DNA from: Diaphorobacter ruginosibacter
GTDB taxonomy: Bacteria > Pseudomonadota > Gammaproteobacteria > Burkholderiales > Burkholderiaceae_C
Direction: 5' to 3'
DNA: 64,000 nucleotides
Assembly: GCF_014395975.1 (NCBI RefSeq)
Contig: NZ_CP060714.1
Coordinates: forward strand, 4,278,001-4,342,000
The notes under the pieces are model-generated. The model was not told where the DNA came from, ran no database searches, and saw nothing but the letters and a program-made list of their open reading frames with translations. A program made the position numbers and the translations under genes. Below are positions 41,026 to 50,264 of the stretch, one piece after another. How positions within the stretch are numbered: position 1 is the first letter of the stretch; each line of letters starts with the position of its first letter.

Positions 41026-42486
41026 TCACGCCGTGCCCCCCACGGTCAGGCCCTCGATGCGCATGGTCGGCTGACCCACGCCCACGGGGACGCTCTGGCC
41101 TTCCTTGCCGCAGGTGCCGACGCCCGAATCGAGCTTCATGTCGTTGCCGATCATGCTGACCTTCTTGAGCGACTCGGGGCCGCTGCCCACGATGGTGGCG
41201 CCCTTCACGGGATACAGGATCTTGCCGTTCTCCACCCAGTAGGCCTCGCTCGCGGAGAACACGAACTTGCCGCTGGTGATGTCCACCTGGCCACCACCGA
41301 AATTGGTCGCATACAGGCCCTTCTTGATGGAGGCGACGATTTCCTGCGGGTCCTTGTCGCCACCCAGCATGTAGGTATTGGTCATGCGCGGCATCGGAAT
41401 ATGCGCGTAGCTCTCGCGTCGGCCGTTGCCCGTGGGCCTGGTCTTCATCAGGCGCGCATTCATCGCATCCTGGATGTAGCCCTTGAGGATGCCGTCCTCG
41501 ATCAGCACGTTCTTCTGCGTGGCATGGCCTTCGTCGTCGACATTGAGCGAGCCGCGGCGGTCGGCGATGGTGCCGTCGTCCAGCACGGTGACGCCCTTGG
41601 CGGCCACGCGCTCGCCGATGCGGCCGCTGAATGCGCTCGATCCCTTGCGGTTGAAATCGCCCTCCAGGCCGTGCCCGACCGCTTCGTGCAACAGCACGCC
41701 GGGCCAGCCGGGGCCGAGCACCACGGTCATCTCGCCGGCAGGTGCAGGACGCGATTCGAGATTGACAAGCGCCGCATTCACGGCTTCGCTCACGTATTGG
41801 TGGACCAGTTCGTCATCGAAGTAGGCCAGGCCGAAGCGACCGCCGCCGCCGGCCGAGCCGACCTCGCGGCGCCCGTTCTGTTCTGCGATCACGGTGATCG
41901 ACATGCGCACCAGCGGGCGCACGTCGGCCGCCAGCGTGCCATCCGCACGCGCGACCAGCACCACGTCGTATTCGCCGGCCAGGCCCGCCATGACCTGGAC
42001 CACGCGCGGGTCCTTGGAGCGGGCCAGCTTCTCGGCGCGCTCAAGCAACTGCACCTTGGCCGTGCTGTCCATGGTCGCGATGGGGTCGAGTTCGGGATAC
42101 AGCGAGCGGCTTTGGGCAATCTTGCGGGCACCCACCCGGGTGCGGGCCGACTTGGCAACCGAGGCGATCGAGCGCACGGTGCGTGCCGCGTCGAGCAGCG
42201 AGGCTTCGGAAATATCGTCGGAATAGGCAAAGGCCGTCTTCTCGCCGCTCACCGCACGGACGCCGACGCCCTGGTCGATGCTGAACGAGCCGGTCTTGAC
42301 GATGCCCTCCTCCAGGCTCCAGCCCTCGCTGCGCGTGTACTGGAAGTACAGGTCGGCATCGTCCACCTGGTGCGCGCGGATTTCCGCCAGCGCACGGGCC
42401 AGATGGGACTCATCAAGGCCGAACGGCTCCAGCAGCAGCTGCCGGGCGATGGCCAAACGTTCAATGGTGGGTTCGCGGGAGATCAT
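41026..42486 (-). CDS. tldD: Metalloprotease TldD
   Basis: 486 residues, PmbA/TldD family. The zinc motif HEAVGHGLEGDF (HExxxH) lies near residue 265, with further conserved FSGRIGERVAAKGVTVLDD, DEGHATQKNVLIEDG and the C-terminal MIGNDMKLDSGVGTCGKEGQ, where Cys binds zinc. With TldE/PmbA it forms a heterodimeric protease that degrades unfolded peptides and matures some microcins. No tldE is present here. Downstream of rodA on the same strand (72-base gap), followed directly by repeat copy A. Confidence 0.95.
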   Translation of the reverse strand: MISREPTIERLAIARQLLLEPFGLDESHLARALAEIRAHQVDDADLYFQYTRSEGWSLEEGIVKTGSFSIDQGVGVRAVSGEKTAFAYSDDISEASLLDAARTVRSIASVAKSARTRVGARKIAQSRSLYPELDPIATMDSTAKVQLLERAEKLARSKDPRVVQVMAGLAGEYDVVLVARADGTLAADVRPLVRMSITVIAEQNGRREVGSAGGGGRFGLAYFDDELVHQYVSEAVNAALVNLESRPAPAGEMTVVLGPGWPGVLLHEAVGHGLEGDFNRKGSSAFSGRIGERVAAKGVTVLDDGTIADRRGSLNVDDEGHATQKNVLIEDGILKGYIQDAMNARLMKTRPTGNGRRESYAHIPMPRMTNTYMLGGDKDPQEIVASIKKGLYATNFGGGQVDITSGKFVFSASEAYWVENGKILYPVKGATIVGSGPESLKKVSMIGNDMKLDSGVGTCGKEGQSVPVGVGQPTMRIEGLTVGGTA

Positions 42487-42558
42487 TCGCCCATTTTAGG
42501 CAGAGCCTCATCTCCCTGCTGCAACATGTGCGTAAGAGCGCTGTAGCGACCTGGGCGG

Positions 42559-43731
42559 CTATGCCGCCTCCTGCGGCGCCTGCGACGGCTGGTTCTGGGC
42601 CCGCGCGACCGACATCAGCACGCCGAGCGCAAGGCCCAGCGTGACCATCGCCGTACCGCCGTAGCTCACGAACGGCAGAGGCACGCCCACGACCGGCAGG
42701 ATGCCGCTGACCATGCCCATGTTCACGAAGGCGTAGGTGAAGAAGATCATCGACACCGCGCCGGCCATCAGCCGCCCGAACAGCGTGGTCGCGCCCACCG
42801 CGATGGCCAGGCCGCGCCACACCAGCAGCAGGAAGCTCACGATCAGCGCAATATTGCCCACCAGCCCGAACTCTTCGGAGAAGGCGGCGAAGATGAAATC
42901 GGTCGTACGTTCGGGAATGAATTCCAGGTGCGTCTGCGTGCCCGCCATGAAGCCCTTGCCCCAGACGCCGCCCGAGCCGATCGCGATCATGCCCTGGATG
43001 ATGTGAAACCCCTTGCCCAGCGGGTCGCGCGTGGGGTCGAGCAGCGTGCAGATGCGCTGCTGCTGGTAGTCGTGCAGCACGGGCCAGCGCACCCCGTCCG
43101 CGCACAGTTGCGGCTCGAACCAGACGATCAGCACGATGCCGATGGCACCGATCACCATCGGCGGAATCACCAGCCGCCATGGCAGTCCCGCGAAGAAGAT
43201 CACAGAGAGCCCTGCCGCCATCACCAGCAGCGAGGTGCCCAGGTCGGGCTGCTTCATGATCAGCCCCACGGGGATCATCAGCAGCACCCCGGCCACCACG
43301 AAATCCAGCGCGCGCAGCTGCCCTTCGCGCTTCTGGAACCACCATGCCAGCATCAGCGGCGTCGCGATCTTGAGCAGTTCGCTGGGCTGGATCACCACAC
43401 CCACGTTGATCCAGCGCTGTGCTCCTTTCTTGGTGATGCCGAACAACGCTACCGCCACCAGCAGCGCCACCCCCAAGGTGTAGAGCGGCACGGCCAGCGC
43501 CATGAGCTTCTGGGGCGGCACCTGCGAGACGCAGAAGAGGATGCCCGCCGCCAGCAGGATGTTGCGGCCATGGTCGGTAAACCGCGTCCCGTGGTCATAG
43601 CCCGACGAATACATCGCCGTGAGCCCGATCGAGGTGAGCACCAACAGCAGGAAAATGAGCGGCCAGTCGAACCCGCGCAACATGGGCAGGATGCGCTGCA
43701 GAACGGTGGGTTTGTCGAAAACGGCGGACAT
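42559..43731 (-). CDS. rodA: Rod-shape peptidoglycan polymerase RodA
   Basis: 390 residues with about ten membrane helices, SEDS family. Recognisable segments are GAQRWINVGVVIQPSELLKIATPLMLAWW, MKQPDLGTSLLVMAAGL (with the catalytic-site Asp region), THLEFIPERTTDFIFAAFSEEFGLVG and VVGVPLPFVSYGGTAMVTLGLALGVLMS. It polymerises lipid II glycan chains with PBP2 in the elongasome. A pbp2 gene is not in the window but would be expected just upstream, where instead a divergent esterase gene lies, so the mre-mrd cluster is broken here. Confidence 0.96.
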   Translation of the reverse strand: MSAVFDKPTVLQRILPMLRGFDWPLIFLLLVLTSIGLTAMYSSGYDHGTRFTDHGRNILLAAGILFCVSQVPPQKLMALAVPLYTLGVALLVAVALFGITKKGAQRWINVGVVIQPSELLKIATPLMLAWWFQKREGQLRALDFVVAGVLLMIPVGLIMKQPDLGTSLLVMAAGLSVIFFAGLPWRLVIPPMVIGAIGIVLIVWFEPQLCADGVRWPVLHDYQQQRICTLLDPTRDPLGKGFHIIQGMIAIGSGGVWGKGFMAGTQTHLEFIPERTTDFIFAAFSEEFGLVGNIALIVSFLLLVWRGLAIAVGATTLFGRLMAGAVSMIFFTYAFVNMGMVSGILPVVGVPLPFVSYGGTAMVTLGLALGVLMSVARAQNQPSQAPQEAA

Positions 43732-43852
43732 GGGCGGCGATTATCCCCGCGCGGCGCACAACCCTGCGCACGAGGTGCAGAATCGGGCACCAAGACATCG
43801 AACTCGACAGCGCTCTCGACGACGCTCTCTCCTCTTCTGTTCCTTTCTTCCC

Positions 43853-44437
43853 ATGGCAACGACGCATCTGCTCTATCTGCACGGATTCCGTTCATCCCCC
43901 CAGTCCGCCAAGGCGCAGCTGACCGCAGCCGCCGTGAAGCGGGATCATCCCGACGTGCACTTCTGGTGCCCCCAGTTGCCGCCGTCTCCCCGGGATGCGA
44001 TGGCGATGGTGGCGAGCGCCACCAGCCACTGGCCGCGCGCGACAACCGCCGTGATCGGCTCGTCTCTGGGAGGCTTTTATGCGAGCTGGTTTGCGCAGCA
44101 CCAAACCTGCCGCAGCGTGATGCTCAACCCCGCGGTGAATCCCGCACGCGACCTGCAGCGGCACATCGGCGAGCAGACCGCGTGGCACAACCCGAACGAG
44201 CATTTCTATTTCCAGCCCCACTTCGTCGATGAGCTCAAGGCCCTGGACGTACGCCACCTGCCGCCCGCCGCACCCGAAATGGCCGTCATCGCCAAGGGTG
44301 ACGAACTGCTGGACTGGCGCGAGATGGTGGAGCGCTATCCGCACGCCGAGCTGCACGTGCTGGAGGGCGGCGACCACGCACTGAGCAGCTTCGCCTCGCA
44401 GGTGGGCGACGTGATCCGCTTCTGCGACCTGGTGTGA
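43853..44437 (+). CDS. YqiA/YcfP family alpha/beta hydrolase
   Basis: 194 residues. TTHLLYLHGFRSSPQSAKA is the N-terminal strand and oxyanion region. AVIGSSLGGFYASW holds the nucleophile elbow G-S-S-L-G, a late Asp in VIAKGDELLDWREM and the His in LEGGDHALSSF complete the triad. Length and pattern match the UPF0227 (YqiA/YcfP) esterases; the physiological substrate is unknown. The start at 43853 is chosen because the open frame back to 43619 overlaps the rodA start. Confidence 0.88.
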   Translation: MATTHLLYLHGFRSSPQSAKAQLTAAAVKRDHPDVHFWCPQLPPSPRDAMAMVASATSHWPRATTAVIGSSLGGFYASWFAQHQTCRSVMLNPAVNPARDLQRHIGEQTAWHNPNEHFYFQPHFVDELKALDVRHLPPAAPEMAVIAKGDELLDWREMVERYPHAELHVLEGGDHALSSFASQVGDVIRFCDLV

Positions 44438-44439
44438 CG

Positions 44440-44463
44440 GGAGGGCGCGCGCGCCCTCCTTTT
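44440..44463 (+). terminator. Rho-independent terminator after the yqiA-like gene
   Basis: GGAGGGCGC and GCGCCCTCC form a nine-base-pair, very GC-rich stem with a two-base centre that would open to a small loop, followed by TTTT. It lies three bases beyond the stop. Confidence 0.8.
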
Positions 44464-44488
44464 GCGTCCTCTTGCTTCGCGACTGAAC

Positions 44489-46123
44489 TCAGGACCCCGC
44501 GACGCCGGAGCCCTCGGGTGTGGCCTGGCTCGCACTGCTGCCGGCCTGGGATGCCGCCGACGCCTTCTGCTTTTGCTGCTCTTGCTGTTCCCGGAACGTC
44601 TTGCTCGCATCGGGATAGGCCCGCTCGAGCAGCTGGGTCTGCTCCTGCACGTCAGCCTGGAGGCCCAGCAACTGCGCGCTGGTGATCAACTTCGTGATCA
44701 CGCGCGGCTCGGGCGAATAGTGCAGCAGGCGCCGCGCCATCGCATGCATCTGCACGGCGTTCTGCTCGTTCACCGTCGTGGTGGTGAGCCAGGCGAACTC
44801 GGCCGGGTTGACGAAGAAGCCGGTGGTCTGGCTCACCTCGCGCGCGGTCAGGTCGCGCCACTGGGCGAGGCGATGCGGAGGATCGATGTACAGCTGCGCC
44901 ATGCGGCGGAAATCGTTGCCGATGATGAACGCTCCCGCCAGCCACGCCACACAGGCCGTGAGCAGCGCCACCTGCACCCGGATCACCGTCCGCGGCCTCG
45001 GCTGTGCCTCGCCGCGCGGCAGCAGGAGAATGGCAATGGACAGCACCGCCACCAGTTGGAACGGACCGTACCAGAGCGGGAACTCCAGCATGCTGTGCAT
45101 GCCGATGAGGGCCAGCACCCCCCATGCCAGCTGGCGCACGGGGTCGGTCTCGCGCCAGGGCTTGCCGCGCCACACGGCCCAGATCACCAGAACGCAGAAG
45201 GCGCCTGCCGCGGGCAGGCCCAGCTCGACGGCCAGGTGCAGCGGCAGGTTGTGGGCATTGTCGAGCAGCACGCAGAAGCGCTCGCCCGGGAAAAGCGTGC
45301 TGTAGTGCGCGTAGTCGAGCTCGCCCCAGCCCCATCCGAGCCATGGCCGCTGCTCGATCAGGTACAGCATGTTCGACCACAGCGTCAGCCGGCTGGTGCA
45401 GCGATGCGAGGTGTCTGCCACGCGCATGAACAGGCCATCCATCTGCACGCCGGTCCAGCGCAGAAGCAGCTCGGGCAACAGCCAGGCCGACAGCAGATAG
45501 GCCAGCAGCCCGGCCACGCCCATGAGCAGCGCCAGCCGCCCCACACTGGCGCGCCAGAACCACAGCAGCACGACCAGCGCCAGCCACTCCACGGCACCGG
45601 TGCGCGACGCCGTCACGCCACTGCCCATGGACAGCAGCACCAGGACCCATGGCGCCGCGGCCGCCAGAATCGACAGCAAGGGTCCCCAGCGCGGACGCAG
45701 CGGGCGCGCGTTCGGCGAAAGCAAGGCGGGCAGCCACAGCAACAGTGCCAAGGCGCTCATCAGGATGAGCGTGGCCTGCTGGTTGCGCTGGCGCAGGTTG
45801 CCGATGGCCTGCCCCAGTGTGGACTGGTAGATCCATGGCGACAGCCCCGCATCGCCCTTGAAGAACTGGATCAGCCCGATCACCGATGCCAGCGCACCGG
45901 CCAGGATCAGGCCCCAGCACAGGCAGCGCCCCAGGTCCTCGCGCAGTTCGGCCGGGCGATCGACGCGCGTGATGCAGAGCATGACGATCAGCCAGCCGCA
46001 CATGGCGCTTGCCACCAATGGCCAGAAATTGGTCATCGGCGAGCGCGTGTAGGCGAAGAGAAATGGAACCGCCACGGCCAGACTTTGGGTGGCCAGGGCA
46101 AGAACGTGAGTGACTGCTTTCAT
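44489..46123 (-). CDS. PglL-type O-oligosaccharyltransferase (Wzy_C superfamily)
   Basis: 544 residues with about eleven membrane helices. The Wzy_C core (about 175-330) includes SMGSGVTASRTGAVEWLALV and the large periplasmic loop LGWGWGELDYAHYSTLFPGERFCVLLDNAHNLPLHLAVELG, whose DNAHN motif with its histidine is typical of PglL/PilO-type ligases. A C-terminal Wzy_C_2 region (to about 500) and a Gln/Lys/Ser-rich tail follow. Such enzymes transfer a lipid-linked glycan to pilin or other periplasmic proteins; O-antigen ligase is the related alternative. MKAV at 46123 is preferred over the longer frame to 46177. Confidence 0.87.
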   Translation of the reverse strand: MKAVTHVLALATQSLAVAVPFLFAYTRSPMTNFWPLVASAMCGWLIVMLCITRVDRPAELREDLGRCLCWGLILAGALASVIGLIQFFKGDAGLSPWIYQSTLGQAIGNLRQRNQQATLILMSALALLLWLPALLSPNARPLRPRWGPLLSILAAAAPWVLVLLSMGSGVTASRTGAVEWLALVVLLWFWRASVGRLALLMGVAGLLAYLLSAWLLPELLLRWTGVQMDGLFMRVADTSHRCTSRLTLWSNMLYLIEQRPWLGWGWGELDYAHYSTLFPGERFCVLLDNAHNLPLHLAVELGLPAAGAFCVLVIWAVWRGKPWRETDPVRQLAWGVLALIGMHSMLEFPLWYGPFQLVAVLSIAILLLPRGEAQPRPRTVIRVQVALLTACVAWLAGAFIIGNDFRRMAQLYIDPPHRLAQWRDLTAREVSQTTGFFVNPAEFAWLTTTTVNEQNAVQMHAMARRLLHYSPEPRVITKLITSAQLLGLQADVQEQTQLLERAYPDASKTFREQQEQQKQKASAASQAGSSASQATPEGSGVAGS

Positions 46124-46306
46124 TTGGGCACGCAGGCTCGTGCGCAATGCGACAAGCCCTGCATCATAGACGGGCAAGCGGCCTTCGGGCGCATGCGTCG
46201 CCCCTGGGTGATTCCCGGGCTAATCCCTTCGTTAAATCCTGCCGTTAAATCCTTTGGTTCTCACGGCCCACCTGGGGGAGACGGCGCGCCATGGGAAAAT
46301 AGCGCC

Positions 46307-48415
46307 ATGCATGCACTATTCGAAGAAGCCGGCAAGTTTCAGGCCGGCCGCATCCTCTCTGAAGCGGAAAGCTCGGCCCAGATCGAGCTGGACTCTGGAA
46401 AACGCGTCAAGGTCAAGGCCGCCAACATCCTGCTGAAGTTCGAGAAGCCCTCGCCCGCCGAGCTGCTCGCCAAGGCGCGTGAGCTGGCGGCCGCGATCGA
46501 GCTCGACCTCGCCTGGGAATTCGCTCCCGAGGACGAGTTCGGATTCGCCGACCTGGCACGCGACTATTTCTCCGAATCCGCATCGCTCACCGAGCAGGCC
46601 GCCGCGCTGCTGGCGCTCCATGAGGCTCCGCACTATTTCCGTCGCGCGGGCAAGGGCCGCTTCAAGAAGGCGCCGGCCGAGATCCTGCAGCAGGCGCTGG
46701 CCGCCATCGAGAAGAAGAAGCAGATCGCCGCACAGATCACCGCCTGGGCGGACGAACTTGCCGCGGGCACCTGCCCGCAGCCGATCCGCGACCAGCTCTA
46801 CAGAATCCTGTTCAAGCCCGACAAGAACGCTCCCGAGTACAAGGCCGTCGTCGAAGCCAGCCGCGCCACGCACAAGGCGCCGCTGGACCTGCTGCAGGCC
46901 GCGGGCGCGATCGACTCGGCCTACCAGTTCCACTGGAAGCGTTTCCTGTTCGAGAACTTCCCCAAGGGAACCGGCTTCCCGCCGCTCACCGCGCCTCAGC
47001 CCCCGCAGGATCTGCCGCTGGCGAACGTGCAGGCCTATTCCATCGATGATTCGGCCACCACCGAGATCGACGATGCGCTCTCGGTGCAGGGCCTGGGCTC
47101 CGGCACCGTGACGCTGGGCATCCACATCGCGGCGCCCGGCCTTGCCATCGACCCGGGCTCGGCCATCGACCACGTGGGGCGTGCACGCCTGTCCACGGTC
47201 TACATGCCGGGCTACAAGATCACGATGCTGCCCGACGAGGTCGTGCAGATCTACACGCTCGACGAAGGCCGCGCCAATCCGGCCGTCTCGCTGTATGTGA
47301 CCATCAACGAGGAGACGCTGGAGATCACCGGCACCGAAACCCGGCTCGAGCGCGTGCCGGTCGCCGTCAACCTGCGCCACGACCGGCTCGACCACATCGT
47401 GACCGAGGAATGGCTGGGCGATGCCTCCCTCACCGTCGAAGGAACGCCGCAGGAGCTGCTTGATCGCCGCGCCGAACTCTCGTTCCTGTACCGCCTGGCC
47501 CGCCAGCTCAAGGCGCAGCGCGAGGTGGTGCGCGGCAAGCCCGAAACCTTCAACCGCCCCGACTACACCTTCCGCCTGGAAGGCAACGGCGGCGCCGAAC
47601 CGAACGGCAGCGAAACCGTGAGCATCACCACGCGCAAGCGCGGCGCGCCGCTGGACCTGATCGTCGCCGAGGCAGCCATCGTCGCCAACAGCACCTGGGG
47701 CCAGCTGCTTGCCGATCACAACGTGCCCGGCATCTACCGTAGCCAGTACAGCCTCGCGCCCGGCGTGAAGGTGCGCATGGGCACCAAGGCTCAGCCCCAT
47801 GCCGGGATCGGCGTGAAGTGCTACGCGTGGTCCACATCGCCGCTGCGCCGCTATGTCGACCTGGTCAACCAGTGGCAGATCATCGCGTGCGCGCGCCATG
47901 GCAAGACGGCCGCGCTCGCCGCACCGTTCAAGCCGAAGGACGCGGACCTGTTCTCGATCATCTCGAGCTTCGATGCGGCCTACAGCGCCTACAACGGCTA
48001 CCAGGCCGGCATGGAGCGCTTCTGGACGCTGAAGTACCTGGAGCAGAACCAGATCACCGAAATCGAGGCCACCGTCATCAAGGACAACGGCGCCGGCAAC
48101 ATGCTTGTGCGCGCCGATACGCTGCCACTGGTGATCTCCGTGCTCGGCGCGCAGAACCTGCCGCGCGGCGCGCGCGCGCTGGTGAGGCTGGGCGAGATCG
48201 ATGAGATCACGCTCGACATCCATGGCACGGTGCTGCAGCGCCTCGACGATCCGGACGATGCCGGCGACGACGGCGACGTCACCGAAGACGAGGACGATGA
48301 CGACTCGGTGGCAGGCCCTATCGCGATCGCCGTGGATGTCAACGAAAACGATGCGGCAGATGCGCCACAAGGCAAGCCCAAAAGCGCCAACACCGAAGAT
48401 AATCAGGCGCCGTGA
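46307..48415 (+). CDS. RNase II/RNB family exoribonuclease
   Basis: 702 residues. Start MHALFEEAGKFQAGRIL; the RNB catalytic domain (about 235-560) contains YSIDDSATTEIDDALSV with the Asp cluster that binds Mg2+, and STSPLRRYVDLVNQWQI near its end. A C-terminal S1-like part (about 580-640) and an acidic tail (DEDDDD) close the protein. It degrades single-stranded RNA from the 3' end. The divergence of the N-terminal cold-shock region from E. coli RNase II and R makes a finer name unsafe. The huge open frame back to 44462 lies opposite the PglL gene and is not coding. Confidence 0.9.
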   Translation: MHALFEEAGKFQAGRILSEAESSAQIELDSGKRVKVKAANILLKFEKPSPAELLAKARELAAAIELDLAWEFAPEDEFGFADLARDYFSESASLTEQAAALLALHEAPHYFRRAGKGRFKKAPAEILQQALAAIEKKKQIAAQITAWADELAAGTCPQPIRDQLYRILFKPDKNAPEYKAVVEASRATHKAPLDLLQAAGAIDSAYQFHWKRFLFENFPKGTGFPPLTAPQPPQDLPLANVQAYSIDDSATTEIDDALSVQGLGSGTVTLGIHIAAPGLAIDPGSAIDHVGRARLSTVYMPGYKITMLPDEVVQIYTLDEGRANPAVSLYVTINEETLEITGTETRLERVPVAVNLRHDRLDHIVTEEWLGDASLTVEGTPQELLDRRAELSFLYRLARQLKAQREVVRGKPETFNRPDYTFRLEGNGGAEPNGSETVSITTRKRGAPLDLIVAEAAIVANSTWGQLLADHNVPGIYRSQYSLAPGVKVRMGTKAQPHAGIGVKCYAWSTSPLRRYVDLVNQWQIIACARHGKTAALAAPFKPKDADLFSIISSFDAAYSAYNGYQAGMERFWTLKYLEQNQITEIEATVIKDNGAGNMLVRADTLPLVISVLGAQNLPRGARALVRLGEIDEITLDIHGTVLQRLDDPDDAGDDGDVTEDEDDDDSVAGPIAIAVDVNENDAADAPQGKPKSANTEDNQAP

Positions 48416-49272
48416 AACTGCCTGCCTTCCTCCAGCGCTTCAGCGTCCTTCAACTGGCGCTCGGCGCCTCCATCCTGGTGCACGCCGCCGTCCTGTCGGT
48501 GCGCTTTGTCGACCCGGAAAGCTTCAATCGCGTGTTCGAGGACACGCCGCTCGAGGTCATCCTGGTCAATGCCAAATCCACCGAGGCGCCCGACAAGGCA
48601 CAGGCCGTGGCGCAGTCCGCGCTGGCCGGCGGCGGCGAGGCCGCCAGCGGCCGCGCGACGAGCCCGCTGCCCTACTCGGCGCTCACCTCGATCGGCGACG
48701 ACCTGGAAGAAGCACAGCGCAAGATGGATTCGATGATGGAGCAGCAGACCCAGCTGCTCGCCACGCTGCGCAAGGAACTCGCCAAGCTGCCTCCGCCCGA
48801 TCCGCGCAAGCAGGCGCAGAGCGCCGACAACCAGGTGCAGGAGGAAAAGCGCAAGCAGCTCCTGAAGGTGCTTGCCGAGATCGAGAAGCGCATCAACGAG
48901 GAAAACGCGCGCCCCAAGAAACGCTACATCAGCCCCGCCACGCGCGAGGAGGTGTACGCCGTCTACTACGATGCGCTGCGCCGCAAGGTCGAGGACAAGG
49001 GCACCGAGAACTTCCCGGAAGCGGGCGGCAAGAAGCTCTACGGCGAGCTCATCATGATCATCACGGTGAACCACGACGGCCGCGTGCTCGACACCGAGGT
49101 CGCCCAGACCTCGGGCAACAAGCAGCTGGATCGCCGCGCCGAAGCCATCGCCACCGCCTCGGGCCCGTTCGGCCATTTCGGCCCCGCGATGCGCTCCAAG
49201 GCAGACCAGATCGCCGTGGTCTCGCGTTTCAAGTTCACGCGCGACCAGACCCTGGAAACCGACCTGCGCTGA
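48412..49272 (+). CDS. tonB: TonB family energy-transducing protein
   Basis: 286 residues. One N-terminal helix (about 13-32, VLQLALGASILVHAAVLSV) carries the histidine typical of TonB. A helical, charged periplasmic stretch (about 95-165, EEAQRKMDSMMEQQTQLLATLRKEL) suggests coiled coil rather than the classic Pro-rich spacer. The TonB C-terminal domain (about 175-286) has YYDALRRKVEDKGTENFP, GELIMIITVNHDGRVLDTEV and RFKFTRDQTLETDLR. Its GTG start overlaps the RNase stop as GTGA. It is expected to couple proton force to an outer-membrane receptor or related task; no receptor gene is nearby. Confidence 0.87.
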   Translation: MKLPAFLQRFSVLQLALGASILVHAAVLSVRFVDPESFNRVFEDTPLEVILVNAKSTEAPDKAQAVAQSALAGGGEAASGRATSPLPYSALTSIGDDLEEAQRKMDSMMEQQTQLLATLRKELAKLPPPDPRKQAQSADNQVQEEKRKQLLKVLAEIEKRINEENARPKKRYISPATREEVYAVYYDALRRKVEDKGTENFPEAGGKKLYGELIMIITVNHDGRVLDTEVAQTSGNKQLDRRAEAIATASGPFGHFGPAMRSKADQIAVVSRFKFTRDQTLETDLR

Positions 49273-49344
49273 GGGTGGTCCATGGTGCCTGCAGCCGGTG
49301 CAGCACCTGCCTCTCCTGAACGCGACGCATGAAAGAACAGCCAC

Positions 49345-50220
49345 ATGCAGGACAAGCAGCTCCACTACTGCGTGATGGGCAACCCCATCGCCCACAGCCG
49401 CTCGCCGGCCATCCACGCCCGTTTCGCCGCACTCACCGGCGAGCCCGTGCACTATGAGCGCATGCTCGTGCCGATCGAGGGCTTCGCCCAGGCCGTCAGG
49501 GAGTTCGCCGCCCGGGGCGGCAAGGGCTGCAACGTCACCGTTCCCTTCAAGCTCGAGGCGGCCGACTGCGCCGACGAGAAAAGCGAGCGCGTGCTGCTGG
49601 CAGGTGCCGCCAACACGCTGGTGCTGCATGCCGACGGACGCATCAGCGCGGACAACACCGATGGCCTGGGGCTTGTCGCCGACATCACCCGCAATGCGCG
49701 GGTGCCGCTCCAGGGCCGCGACGTGCTGCTGATCGGCGCGGGCGGCGCCGCCGCCGGGGTGCTCGGGCCGCTGCTGCGCGAGAAGCCGCGGCGCATCGTC
49801 ATCGCCAACCGCACGGTGCAGAAGGCCCAGCACCTCGTGGACACGCATGCCGTCATCGCCCTGGACACCGGCACGCAGCTCGAGGCCAGTCCGCTGCTGG
49901 AGATCGCGGGCGATTTCGACATCGTCATCAACGGCAGCGCCAGCAGCCTCGCCGGTGCGGCGTCCCCCGTGCCGGCCCGCGTGCTGCGCAACGGGGCCCT
50001 CGCTTATGACATGATGTACGGGCCCGCCGCACAAGGGTTCCTCGACTGGGCCGCGCAGCATGGCGCCATCGCGCGCGATGGCCTGGGCATGCTGGTCGAG
50101 CAGGCGGCGGAGTCCTTCTCCATCTGGCGTGGCGTGCGGCCACCGGCGGCTCAGGTGCTGAATGAGCTACGTGCGGAAATCGACGCGGCGCAAGGCGCCC
50201 GGCCCTCAGGCAAGGCGTAA
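49345..50220 (+). CDS. aroE: Shikimate dehydrogenase AroE
   Basis: 291 residues. YCVMGNPIAHSRSPAIHARFA forms the shikimate site, GCNVTVPFKLEA carries the catalytic Lys, SADNTDGLGLVADI the Asn/Asp pair. VLLIGAGGAAAGVLGPLL is the NADP-binding loop and IVIANRTVQKAQHL the NRT motif that prefers NADPH; DGLGMLVEQAAESFSIW closes the fold. It reduces 3-dehydroshikimate to shikimate. The DAHP synthase of the same pathway is at 39154. It follows tonB by 72 bases. Confidence 0.96.
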   Translation: MQDKQLHYCVMGNPIAHSRSPAIHARFAALTGEPVHYERMLVPIEGFAQAVREFAARGGKGCNVTVPFKLEAADCADEKSERVLLAGAANTLVLHADGRISADNTDGLGLVADITRNARVPLQGRDVLLIGAGGAAAGVLGPLLREKPRRIVIANRTVQKAQHLVDTHAVIALDTGTQLEASPLLEIAGDFDIVINGSASSLAGAASPVPARVLRNGALAYDMMYGPAAQGFLDWAAQHGAIARDGLGMLVEQAAESFSIWRGVRPPAAQVLNELRAEIDAAQGARPSGKA

Positions 50221-50264
50221 GGACCCGGGGCGGGCAACGCAAGTAACGCAACAAGGACATGGGC

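Noticed and set aside
44462..46306. A very long plus-strand frame joined to the front of the RNase II-type gene
   Set aside because: It lies wholly opposite the membrane protein gene at 44489-46123 and its translation is low-complexity Gln/His/Arg-rich, typical of an antisense shadow in GC-rich DNA. The RNase starts at 46307.
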